DNA from: Spirogloea muscicola
Lineage: Eukaryota > Streptophyta > Zygnematophyceae > Spirogloeales > Spirogloeaceae
Assembly: GCA_009602725.1 (NCBI GenBank)
Contig: WELB01000165.1
Location: 140,962-204,961 of the forward strand
Reading direction: 5' to 3'
DNA length: 64,000 nucleotides
In this document: piece after piece, positions 31,331 through 41,462 of the stretch
Layout: the number at the start of each line of letters is the position of its first letter
How positions within the stretch are numbered: position 1 is the first letter of the stretch
Translations under genes and position numbers: made by a program
Notes under the pieces: generated by a model
The model's input: only the letters and a program-made list of their open reading frames with translations
What the model was told of the DNA's origin: nothing
Database searches by the model: none

Positions 31331-32000
31331 GCCCGACGGACTGTGTAGTGACCCCTGTGACAGGCAATCAGGCGGTCAGGTTCTGATTGGGTTCGTACGC
31401 AGGTATTTAGGAGCAAACCCCCACACCGTAAAGCACCTCGCACCTCAGCACGCAGCGGAAGTCTTGCCCTGTGGCGCTGCAGTCAGACGGCGTCTCCACC
31501 TCTCGGGCACCAGCTCGCAGCTAGCCCACCAAAGGCCGGCCACGGACGCCTCGCGTAACGTCCCCCACTTGAAAGAGCCAATGGTCCCGGTAAGCGGCTT
31601 CACGCGCGTCACGCGCCAGGCACGCGCGCCACGCGCCAGTCCCCGGAACTCACATCCCATATGTCAGGCTCGTGCCACGCGAGCCCGCACCTTGCGCTAC
31701 CTGCGCCATTCATATCCCCATTGAGCGGGTCCGTGAGCCGGACCTTGGGATTACCCTCGTCACACCCTCGGGGGAGGGGTGGCAGGTGGAACATTATCTG
31801 TAGGAGGCCGAGGCCACATTGCTCGGTCGGCCTTCTGGCGGCGACTCTACCTCAGGGTAAGACTTTCGCTGTGCAATGTGATGCACGTGTATGCGGCGTG
31901 CGCTGTGGCGTTCTACTATGTAGGGTGTCGTTCCTAAACCCCCTAGGTCCGAACTCAGTGAGGACGTACTAACTTCTAACTGCGTGTGTAGGTATCAGGC
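31331..32000 (+). mobile_element. LTR fragments, family D and related
   Basis: A minus-oriented scrap (GCAGCGGAAGTCTTGCCCTG near 31450) precedes a plus-oriented one (about 31560-32000) with ACGCGCGTCACGCGCC repeats, the hairpin region GGCCTTCTGGCGGCGAC near 31830, the CCTCAGGGTAAGACTTTCGC block, and GTCCGAACTCAGTGAGGACG near the end. Confidence 0.65.
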
Positions 32001-33009
32001 GTCCGTCACACCTCGCAGCTAGTCGGCAGCGTCCTGCCGGCGACGGGCTGCGGCAGCAGCAGCAGCAGGGCTGCGCCTCCCTCAGGGCATCACAGATTTG
32101 GAACTGGCTGTCCGTGTCTCTGCCCCCAGGCTCCTCGTACTCCTTGTGCCGCCACCTTGGGGATCGCTGCAAGACCCACCCCGAGGGGCGGGCCGCACGA
32201 GGCCCGCCCCGACAGGCAGACCTGTCGAGGCCTGCCCCGCAGGCCGGGCGGAACAAGGTCCACCCCGAGGGGTCACCCTCTCGGAAGGCCCACGCCGACA
32301 GGGAGGGCGACCTTTCGGACTGGCCCACGCCGGGGATCGATCTGTCGGACCGGCCTACGACGGGGGCCGACCTGTCCAGGCGCGCCAGGGTAGACACCGC
32401 GCCACCGAGGCCCTCGTGCGCGACCACCTGGCCAGGTCAGGTCGGTCACATGCGAATCAGGTAAACGTAACCACCTGGATGAACGCTCACGGTAAGTGGG
32501 AACTATACATTCCTCCCCACTTAGATGTTCACATCCGCAGGAACAGGAGACACGCAAAAGGAGCATCCGATGGTTGTGGCCCCTACGTAGCGGAGGGGAG
32601 TTACCATTCTGCGCGAAGTAGTCCCAAAGAGCAGCCGGGCGATAGGCAAGATTGGCCGGCAAGAGGGGCGGGCCTGACCAATGGAGACACGAAGCGACGC
32701 CCATTGGGGGGTACAAGGGAGACGCGAAGCGGCGCCTTGGGCGGCACCAAGGAGGCGCGACGAAGGCGCCTTGGGCGGCACGACGCGGCGCCTCGGGCGG
32801 CTCCAAGGAGGCACGAAGCGGCGCCTCCTAGGAGCGCGTGCGGTACAACACCCGGGGCATCGGACCGTAGTTAGCTACATACAGTGGAGCAGAGCTACCG
32901 GTACCGTTTGGGACTTCCAAACGGTGGATACGTATGATCATGTAAAGCTACCTGCACCGTTGGCTCTCTCAGACGGAGAGAATGTTACATGCCACTTGTC
33001 CATCAAGCG
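32001..33009 (-). mobile_element. Mosaic of minus-strand LTR and chromodomain scraps
   Basis: 32030-32503 resembles a family E LTR in reverse, ending at TCCCCACTTAGATGTTCACA. 32504-32665 encodes a chromodomain end on the minus strand (LPANLAYRPAALWDYFAQNG). 32666-32988 is family A-like U3 in reverse, with ACCGTTTGGGACTTCCAAAC near 32902 and a minisatellite at 32690-32840. Ends cannot be set exactly. Confidence 0.55.
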
Positions 33010-33480
33010 GCTAGCGGCCATGTAACGCTAACAGCACCGTGTGGCATAACCAAACGGCGGGGTCGTTCCAAGAGTGGAGCTTGCCTTCACGTTTTTCCAG
33101 CACTGATGAGGCTCGCCAGTGAAACGCGGCGGCAAAACCCACTCTTGTCGCCTCAGCCGTGCCAAATTTCGCGGACCAATCCGTGATCACGTCCAGCCAG
33201 ACGTGGAGATCCCCACTCTCCATCAGGCTGAATATTTTAGGAGTGCGGACGAGCGACACGACCCGAGAAGGGTGTTCGCCTGGCTCTGGCCTTGGTACAA
33301 CCCATGCACCTGGGCCCCCTGCAGTTCATGCACCTGGGCCCGGGCCTTCCTGAGCTTGCTGGTACGCAGCCAACGGGGCATGTACCTCCCCACTTGAAGG
33401 GTGTGCGCCTGACCGTGGCCGTTGTGCAACCAATGCACTTAGCCCTTGACCCACTTCATCCGACGCTCAGCAGTACCAGA
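33010..33480 (-). mobile_element. Gypsy gag fossil piece
   Basis: Minus-strand text HVWLDVITDWSAKFGTAEAT and VGFAAAFHW matches the gag piece at 30.9 kb. It is broken. Confidence 0.6.
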
Positions 33481-34195
33481 CCGATAGACCGTGGCCTGCA
33501 CCTCATTGCACAACGCCCCCAGCAGGACTTAAGAGGCAGGTTCCAATACGGCCTTCGCCGCCTCCAGACGCTCCGCGAGGAGTGCGATTGGCGCAAGTCC
33601 TCCAGCGACAGGCCACCAGGCCCCGAAGCCGTAGCTGAGGAGTGCGACTCAGCGCAAGTCCTCCGGCGACTGGCCACCAGGGCCGAAAGCCGTCTGAAGG
33701 GCCGGCCCACCAGGCCGGCCGTCGTCCTTACTTGTGCCATCTTCTTTACCATCTCCTCCACTGCAGTCGGTTGTACCGCCGGCCGAGAAGGATTGGGCGC
33801 GCACTGGAGTATCGCGACTCCATGCCGTCCAAGGGGAATACTGAGGTATCAGTTCAGGTTGCAGCATATCACGTTTCCATATTAATTAGTAGGACACCGC
33901 AGTACTGGTGCACCAGCAAGCGAGCAAGCTGAACAGCGCACTAATCAGTAATCTCAACAGCTTGGCAGATAAGAAAGTGCAGAGAAGGTCCAAGACCGCA
34001 GCACAAAGTCGAGCTTGTCGAAAAAATCAAGCTCTAACGCCTAGCGGCTGCTGGGTTGAGCTCCCACTCTCAGGGAGGCAATCCGCCGGCAGGGGTGGTA
34101 AGCGTTCTAAGGAATGCGGCAGCCGATGCCAATGGTCGTGGCGCCGAGAGCACCATTGCGATTGCCGCCCAACTGCAGTACCCCTGGGGACAGCT
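33481..34195. other. Unassigned stretch
   Basis: An internal repeat GGAGTGCGA-T-GCGCAAGTCCTCC (about 33578-33602 and 33639-33664) encodes a duplicated motif in a plus-strand open frame without recognisable domains. It probably belongs to a decayed Gypsy internal region; I see nothing firmer. Confidence 0.4.
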
Positions 34196-34674
34196 GCTGA
34201 CCCTCGGTGAGTCGCCACCTTCCGGCGGTGCCTCAGGGTAAGACTTCCACTGCGCGCTCTGTGCGCGTATGTGTGGGCTGTGTGCGGTGGCGTTCCACTC
34301 TGTAAGGGGGTTGTCTCCAAAACACCCCATGTCTGATAGCCAAACAGGACGTTCTGAGCCTAAATGTGTGATTGGGGACAGGGACGTTACAGCCCTGCTG
34401 CTGCCATCTGCTGCCCGGCCCGTCGCCGCAGCTCGTTGCTGCAGACATCGCCGGCTCTCCGTTGGTACCATGGCTGCGCCCCATGCGGGGATAGCCAATA
34501 AGCCGGACCGACAGTAGAGTCGCCGCCTTCTGGCGGCGCCTCAGGGTAAGACTTCCGCTGTCTGTTGTAGTAGTGCTTCACTGAACGAAATTTGCCTCTA
34601 AACCACCATTGACCGTACCTAACAAGGACGTACTAACCCCTAACTGCGTGTATCGGGCTCGGGACGTTTCACCT
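34196..34674 (+). mobile_element. Two LTR ends in tandem, family D-like
   Basis: 34196-34391 ends GGGACGTTACA and has a hairpin with arms GCCACC/GGCGGT near 34213-34230. 34392-34674 has the hairpin GCCGCCTTCTGGCGGC (34522-34537) and the CCTCAGGGTAAGACTTCCGC block, and ends near GGGACGTTTCA. Both lack their U3 parts. Confidence 0.7.
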
Positions 34675-34950
34675 CCTCTCTTGCTGGAGGATGTGCTTGA
34701 GTACGAGGTGGAGGAATCTTGTCATAGCGACACTTTCCGTGGGCGCATGACTTGTGAATATCTTGTGACGTGGCTCGGCTGTGGGCCTGAGCACAACATG
34801 TGGGAGCCTGCAGCCAATCTGGCAACTTGGCCGGCTGCTCTCCAGGACTACTTCGCATGGGGTTGTTCCCCTCCGCTACATAGAGCGTCGGATGTAATCT
34901 CCTCTCATTGTGTCCTGTTCCGAGGACGTGAACAGTAAAGTGGGGAAGTA
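34675..34950 (+). mobile_element. Gypsy chromodomain fossil piece with purine tract
   Basis: LLEDVLEYEVEESCH...CEYLVTWLGCGPEHNMWEPAANL reads as a chromodomain with conserved aromatic residues. AAAGTGGGGAAGTA precedes the next LTR. This is only the end of an element. Confidence 0.8.
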
Positions 34951-35575
34951 TGTAACAATACCACCGTTTGTGCGCCTTCGACCCGTGTGGTTACGCTTAC
35001 CTGATTGGCACGTGACCGACCTGCCCTGGCCAGGTGGTGCACGGGGACCCCAGTGGCCACCCTTGCTGTAACGATCTCGCCGTTTGGTTAAGCAACACGG
35101 TTCTAGCTGGCTGGCGGGTGGCTTGCCATGCAAGTGGCCTGCCCAGGTGTGGGCGATTCCCGCCCGTCCTGGACTACTCGCAAGGTTCCACCCTGCCAAT
35201 GGGGGACCTTGGGCCCCCCGCAAGGGCAGGCCTTGGGGCGATACGCTCACACCCCAGGAGGGGGTTGGCACGGGGGAAGCACTACGACCGTTGGGCTGAG
35301 GACCCGACAGCAATTCGGACCTGTGAAGCTCATGAGCAGCCTTGCCGCTGCTCGCTGCCGCAGCTGCCGCCGCACTCTGCCGCGGGGCCTGCTGCGCCGG
35401 CCTGCGCAGTGGGTTGGTCCCCAATCCCCTGACAGCCGGACTCAATAACACTGCTCACTCTAACTGCGTGCGTAGTGCGAGGTTCCTTACATTCACTGTA
35501 GGCAATTGGCTTCTCAACCCCCACTGATTGAACCAAATCAGGACGTACTAGCCCCTACCGACGTGTTTGGGGATC
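34951..35575 (+). mobile_element. LTR, family E, with a family C LTR nested inside
   Basis: It starts TGTAACAATACCACC after the purine tract and shares GGTTACGCTTACCTGATTGG with 30420. It continues after the nested LTR with AACCAAATCAGGACGTACT and a GACGTCACT end near 35585. Confidence 0.65.
35067..35491 (+). repeat. LTR, family C, nested
   Basis: TGTAACGATCTCGCC...GGTTCCTTACA, shorter than other family C copies. Flanking 5-mers do not match, so it may be a deletion product rather than a clean solo LTR. Confidence 0.7.
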
Positions 35576-36361
35576 AGGACGTCACTGTTAGGGTCAGAAC
35601 GTCCTGTTCGGACATAGGGTGTTTGGAGACAAGCGCCTTCGAAAGTGAAACGCAAGCGCACACAGCGCATACTCGCGCACACAGCGCAGCGGAAGTCTTA
35701 CCCTAAGGCACGGCCAGAAAATGGTGACTCTACCGAGGGTCAGCAGCTGATTCTATACGGGGCGCAGCCATAGTACTCACAGAGAGCCGGCGGGCCCGCA
35801 GCGACGAGTTGCAACGACGGGCTGTGTAACGACCCCCCGTTTGGGAGAACCAAACGGTCCCGGTAAGCGGCTTCACGCGCGGCTTCACGCGCACCACACG
35901 CCAGTCACGCGCGCCACGCGCCAATTACGCGCAGCACGCTGCAGTGCCCCTGGACTTGTATCCCATTCGTCAGGCTCGCGCCACGCGCAGCCCGCAGTAC
36001 GCGCGGCACGCGCCCCGAATTCTCATTGTGCGGGTCCGCCCTTCCAGGGACCGGACTTGGGAGGTACCCGCGCCAGTCGCATCCCCATTGTGTGGGTCTG
36101 TCCCTCCGAGGGCCGGACCTGGGGCTACCCTCGACCCTCGGGGAAGTGGCAGGTGGAACGCTATAAGTAGTGGGTCGAGGCCAGACTCCTCAGTCACACC
36201 AGTGACGCCCAGATTGAGGCATAGCCCTGCTTGCCTGCTGCCGCAGCTGCCGCCCCAGCCCTGCTGCTGCCGTCTGCTACCCAGCCCGTTGCTGCAGCCC
36301 GTCGCCACGGACATCGCTGGCACTCCGTAAGTGCTTTGCTGCTACCGCCTGCTGCCCAGCC
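35576..36361 (+). mobile_element. LTR fragments, mainly family D, plus strand
   Basis: 35580-35825 is a minus-oriented LTR end. 35826-36361 is a plus-oriented family D LTR start (TGTAACGACCCCCCGTTTGG) with ACGCGCGCCACGCGCC repeats, TATA-like CTATAAGTAG near 36163, and CTCCGTAAGTGC near 36322. It stops where the next LTR begins in reverse. Confidence 0.7.
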
Positions 36362-37031
36362 TGTGACGTCCTGATCCCTATACACGCAGTTAGGGGTTAG
36401 TGTGTCCTTATCGAATTCGGACCTAGGGGGGTTAGAAACTACCCTCCTACATAGTGGAACGCCACAGCGCACGGCGCACACCGCCAGAAGGTGGCGACTC
36501 TACAGAGGGTCTGCTATTAGTAGCTGGCCCAAGATGGGGCGCAACCGTGGCACTTACGGAGTGCCGGCGATGTCCGCAGCCACGGCCTGCGGCAACGGGC
36601 TGGGTAGCAGACGGCAGCAGCAGGGCTGGGGCGGCGGCTGCGGCAGCAGGCAAGCAGGGCTATGCCTCTCTCTGGGCGTCAGTGGTGTGACTGAGGAGTC
36701 TGGCCTCGGCCCACTACTTTTAGCGTTCCACCTGCCACCCCTTCCCCTAGGGTGTGACGAAGGTTGCCCAAGGTCTTCCCTCGGAGGGGTGGGCCTGACG
36801 AGTAAGGATACGAATCCAGGGGACTGGCTCGTGCCGCGCGTGCCCAGGCAGTACGAATGCGGACGATGCCACGTGCACGCGCAGGACAAAGCCCAGGGCC
36901 TCAGCTCGTTCTTAGCTACACGTTGTGCAGCGAAAATTACCCGTACCGTCTGGGCCTCCCAATTGGATGATACGATCCGATTATGCAAGGTTACCGGCAC
37001 TGTTGGCACGCCCAATCGGGGAAACGTTTCA
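36362..37031 (-). repeat. LTR, family D, 3' LTR of the minus-strand Gypsy at 37.0-38.6 kb
   Basis: TG...CA ends on the reverse strand (TGAAACG...CGTCACA). The hairpin CCGCCAGAAGGTGGCG is at 36481-36496. With the preceding plus-strand copy it forms an imperfect palindrome. Confidence 0.75.
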
Positions 37032-38605
37032 TAACTCCCAAATGACAATGATCGTCCTCAGCACAAGAAGGGAGCACTACAGGGGCTCAACCCAGGGGGG
37101 ATAACCCCGGCGGGAAGAGACTGGACGACTAAGAGAAGAGGCAATGCCTCCTGTCAGTACGTCTTTACGAGGGACAGACAGTTGACAAGGTTGACCGCAG
37201 GTTTTGATAAGTTGTGCTCAGGCCAATAGCCTGGCCACTTGATATGGTACTCAAGGGACTTATGACGCCCACGGAAAATGTCCCCGTGTGACCAGATCTC
37301 CCACTTAGAAACTTTTCCTCGTTGTCAAGAACGAGGGGAGGTGAGGGCGGTAGGACACGGCCATCCGTATGATATGGCTTGAGCTGAGACACATGGAAAA
37401 CTTCGCGGAGTCTCCATTGTACCGGTGTAGCGAGCATATACACCTTACGAACAGGCGCATTACACCAAAGGGTCCAACCCAAGTTCGTGTACCGCCAGCC
37501 CGCAAGGTTGAGTGCTTAGTGCTCAACAGCACAGGGCACTGACGTCAAAGGACGTGTCCCTGCGACGGAGATCAGCATATTCACCGGTAAAGCTTGCTGT
37601 GGCCGGAACGCGCTCCGGCCTCCCCACCCAAAAGGTGATCGGGGATGCTAATCCGGCAAGCTCGGAGAGCTTGCCTTACTAAGCTGGAAGGTGGCACAAG
37701 TCTTCACGAAGCCATACTTGGACTTGAAAGCCCGGCCACCGCAGAGAAGCTTGATAGCTTTCTTGGATTTCAAATACTCAAATGACCACGGTACTGAGGC
37801 TCATGTGTATCTTGCATGATACCAGTGCCCAAGGCATTGCAGTTGGCACCACAATGGCGTCACCTCGCCACCAGAGAAGCCTTGGTCACATACTACTGTG
37901 CGTGGATTGCTTGCTCGTTCAAACCGAGGGTCAGTGCCATACCCATCACGAAAGGCACATACAGCTCAAAGAGAGTGGTGGTGCACTGCCGAGCGGCCGC
38001 ACGGCAGGCCGCACGTCTGCGGTCTGAGCCCTTATGGCACACAAGACAGGCGCACAGCAGCCCCTACAATGTTGCGGCCACCAAGTCCGCAGCATTGATA
38101 TTTCCAGGGTGGTACACCCACTGGATTGTAATGAGTCCGTACTACTAGCTCACCAAGCTAGTTGCCTGCGCAATGGCTGCTGTGTGCAAATACAGTTGTC
38201 GACTGGCGATGGCCCGGTACAAACATAGATTCAGCACCCTCGAGATAGCATCGCCACACATAGAGGGCGTGCACAACAAGGAGCTCTTGCTCATCCGTAT
38301 GTAATGCGTCCTGGAGGACGGAATACCCGAGAGTCGCAAACGCTACGGGGTGACCCTCCTGCAAGAGAATGGCACACATGCTGATCAAGGAGGCTGATCA
38401 AATCACATATGACTACAATGGAGCGCCTTCTCGGGGCAAGGCCCAAGACAGTGGGAATACTAGAACCGATTTGGTTTCCCTCAAATGCTCGCAGGCATTT
38501 GACGTCCGACCCCAGGGTACGTCCGTACGTGTGAGCTTCGTAAGAGGACATTCCATACTTCCGTGTCCTTGCAGGAATCCTGACAGGAACGGGAATACTG
38601 TGCGT
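37032..38605 (-). mobile_element. Ty3/Gypsy fossil, minus strand: RNase H, integrase, chromodomain
   Basis: Right to left: RNase H (about 38080-38600), integrase (about 37560-37990), integrase C-terminal HVSQLKPYHTDGRVLP near 37360, chromodomain-like segment (37180-37320), and the LTR at 36362-37031. It has many breaks. It is cut on the right by another LTR at 38606. Confidence 0.75.
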
Positions 38606-39838
38606 GTAATGTCCCTGTCCCTAATCACACAGTCAGTGTAGACAACCTCGCCCTACACACGGATTCAGGGTGAGCAGTCCTTGTTGAGTTTGGCAGTAGG
38701 GGTTCTAGAGGCCAATGCATACACGTGAAGCACTAGCGCATAGGCGCAGCGGAAGACAGGCCCTGTGGCGCCGCCGTCCGGCGGCGAGTATACCTCCTGG
38801 GCGCAGGCCGGCGCAGCAGCCCCGCTGCGGAGTGCGGCGGCGGCTGCGGCAGCGAGCAGCGGCAAGGCTTCTCCTGGGCTTCACGGGCTTGAACTCCTTG
38901 TCGAGCCTTGGCCCCCAAGGCTCCCTGTGCTTCCCCGTGCCAACCCCCCACCAGGGGTGTGAGCGGGTCGCCCCAAGGCCCGCCTTGCGGCGGGCCCAAG
39001 ATCCTCCGTTAGAATGGACGATCCTCGAGGAGTATTTTGAGTGGCGGGACCCACCTCCGGGCGGGCTCTTGCCCGGCCAGCCAGCCCGCCACCTGGCGGG
39101 CCACCTGGCCCAAATAGTCGGTCATGTAATAACAACAGAGCTGTGTGGCTTAACCAAACGGCCGGTTCATTACAGTCAGGGTCAGAACGTCCTATTTGGG
39201 TTTCGGAAATAGGGTGTTTTGGAGACAATCCCCTTACAGAGTGGAACGCCAGCAAACACAGCGCACACGTATGCGCACATAGTGCAGCGGAAGTCTTACC
39301 CTGAAGCACCGCCGGAAGGCGGCGACTCGACCGAGGGTCAGCAACTGTCCCCGCAAGGGGCGCAGCCATGGTACTTACGGAGAGCCGGCGAGGCCAGCAG
39401 CGACGATCTGCGGCGACGGGCTGGGCAGCAGGCGGCAGCAGCAGAGCTGTGGCGGTGGCTGCGGCAGCAGGCAGCAGCAGGGCTGTGCCTTTCTTGGCGT
39501 CACGGATCCAACTGAGCAGTCTGGCCTCTGCCTCTACTGATAAGCGTTCCATGTGCCACCCCTCCCTAGAGGGTGTGACGAGGGTTGCCCCAAGGTCCTC
39601 CCCCAGTGGGCAGGGCCTGACAAGGGGATACGACAGATCTGCCGGTTGCTGCCGCGCGCGAGCGAAGCAGCGCTTCTCGGACAATGCGACTGGCGGTTGA
39701 TGCCGCGTGCACGTGCGGTACGAAGCACGGGGCTTCGGACCGTAATTAGCTACACGGGGTGTAGCAAATTACCGGCACCGTTCGGGACCGGCACCGTTGG
39801 AACTCTCAAACGGAGGGAACGTTGGAGGGAACGTTGTA
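38606..39838 (-). mobile_element. LTR, family D, minus strand, with nested solo LTR
   Basis: It begins TGTAATGTCCCTGTCCCTAA and resumes after the nested LTR with GTCAGGGTCAGAACGTCC. The hairpin ACCGCCGGAAGGCGGC is at 39308-39323, and it ends near AACGTTGTA. A purine tract of a minus-strand Gypsy follows, so it is that element's 3' LTR. Confidence 0.75.
38637..39174 (-). mobile_element. Solo LTR, family C
   Basis: Ends TGTAGAC...CATTACA with GTCAG duplicated at 38632-38636 and 39175-39179. It sits inside the family D LTR. Confidence 0.9.
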
Positions 39839-40508
39839 TGCCTCTCCACTTAATGTTCACGTCCTCGGGAACAAGAAGGGAGTGCTACAGGGGCTCGACC
39901 CAGGGGGGAAGATACTGGATGACGGAGGAAAGAGGCAATGTACTGACACGAGGGAAGGACGATTGGCTAGATGACCCCAGATTCCCATGTACTGTGCTTA
40001 GGCGCATAGCCTAGCCACTTGATAAGGTACTCAAGGGACTTACAACGCCCCACGGAGAATGTTCCGGTGTGACGAAATCTCCTCCACTTGATACTCTTCC
40101 TCGTCATCAAGAACGAGGGGAGGTGGGGGCGGTTAGACATGACCATCCGAATAACATGGCCAGAGCTGAGACACATGGTACTGGTGCATCAAGCTCGTAT
40201 GCGACCTTGCCGACCAGGCGCATTCCAACAAAGGTTCCAACCCACTTTGGCAGCAATTTGCGTACCCATGGCCCGCAAGGCTAGGTAGGTGCTTACTGCT
40301 CAATAGCACTGGGGCACCCACGTCGAAGGCACATTCTTGCGACGTAAATCAGCATACAGCTTCTGCCGGTGGTGAGCAATTGTGAAGAATGGCCTAACCC
40401 TCCGCTGAGCCTCCGGGAGGTCACCGGTAAAGCTTACTGTGGCCGGAACGCGCTCTGGCCACCCCACCTGCAAAAGTGATCGGGGATGCTCACATTCAGA
40501 AGGAAGGG
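39839..40508 (-). mobile_element. Ty3/Gypsy fossil, minus strand: chromodomain and integrase end
   Basis: Reverse-strand purine tract (AAGTGGAGAGGCA) next to the LTR, then chromodomain-like and integrase C-terminal text (YHVSQLWPCYSDGHV near 40130-40180). The integrase is cut at 40508 by the G2 LTR. It is broken. Confidence 0.7.
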
Positions 40509-41462
40509 TGTAACGTTTCCTCCGTTTGAGAGTGCTAACGGTGCACGATGACCTTACAAGAGCGTAGCGTCTCTACCGTCTGGAGTGCCAAACGGTGCGG
40601 GTGACTTGGCTGCACTCCGTGTAGCTAAGTACAATTCTAGGGGCCCGGGCTCCGTACCCCGTCCGCACGCCTCGGGCTCACGCCCTACGAGCTGGCCGAG
40701 TGGGTCAGCTCTCCCTCAGGCCAGCGCCTTACGGGCTGGCCGGGTGGGCCAGCTCTCCCTCAGCAGGTCCCTGCGGGCTGGCCCGATTGGCCAGATCTCT
40801 TCGCCTCAAGGCCGCATTGCCTCGGTCCTGTGTCCTCATGGCCTCAGTCCCTTCGCCCCGTGAGCCAGGCTATTGGGCTGGCCCGCCACCTCCTTGGCGC
40901 TAGTCACTGTGCAGCGCGCCAGTCCCTTGGACTCGCGCGCCGGCCTCTTGGCGCTAGTCCTTTGGACTCGTGCTACAGGCCTCTGGGCCTGTGTGCCAGC
41001 CTCTTGTCTTCATCGTGTCCCCTCGTCAGGCCCACCCCTCCGAGGGAGGGCCCTGGGGGCGACCCTCGTCACACCCTCAGGGGAGGGGTGGCAGGAGAAC
41101 CGCTATAAGAGGTAGGCCTTGGCCAGACTCCGGGGTCCGACCAACGCCCGACAGAGACACGACCCTGCTGCTGCCTAGCCAGCCCCGCTGCTGCCTGCTG
41201 CTGCCGCCGCCGACACAGCTCTGCTGCTGCCGCCTGCTGCCAGCCCGTCGCCGCAGCTCATCACTGCGGGCCCTGCCGGCTCTCCGTAAGTCTGTTGGTA
41301 GAGTGACCGCCCTAGGGCGGTGCCTCAGGGTAGGACTTCCGCTGCGCTCTGTGCGCGGATGTGCGTTCTCCTCTATGAGGGTTGTCTCCAAAACACCCTA
41401 TGCTCTAATCCAAACCAGGACACCCTGACTCTGACTGTGTGATTAGATGCAGAGATGTCACA
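40509..41462 (+). repeat. 5' LTR of G2, family A
   Basis: TGTAACG...TGTCACA. The hairpin ACCGCCCTAGGGCGGT is perfect at 41306-41321, CTCCGTAAGT lies near 41282, and TATA-like CTATAAGAGG near 41103. Confidence 0.88.
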
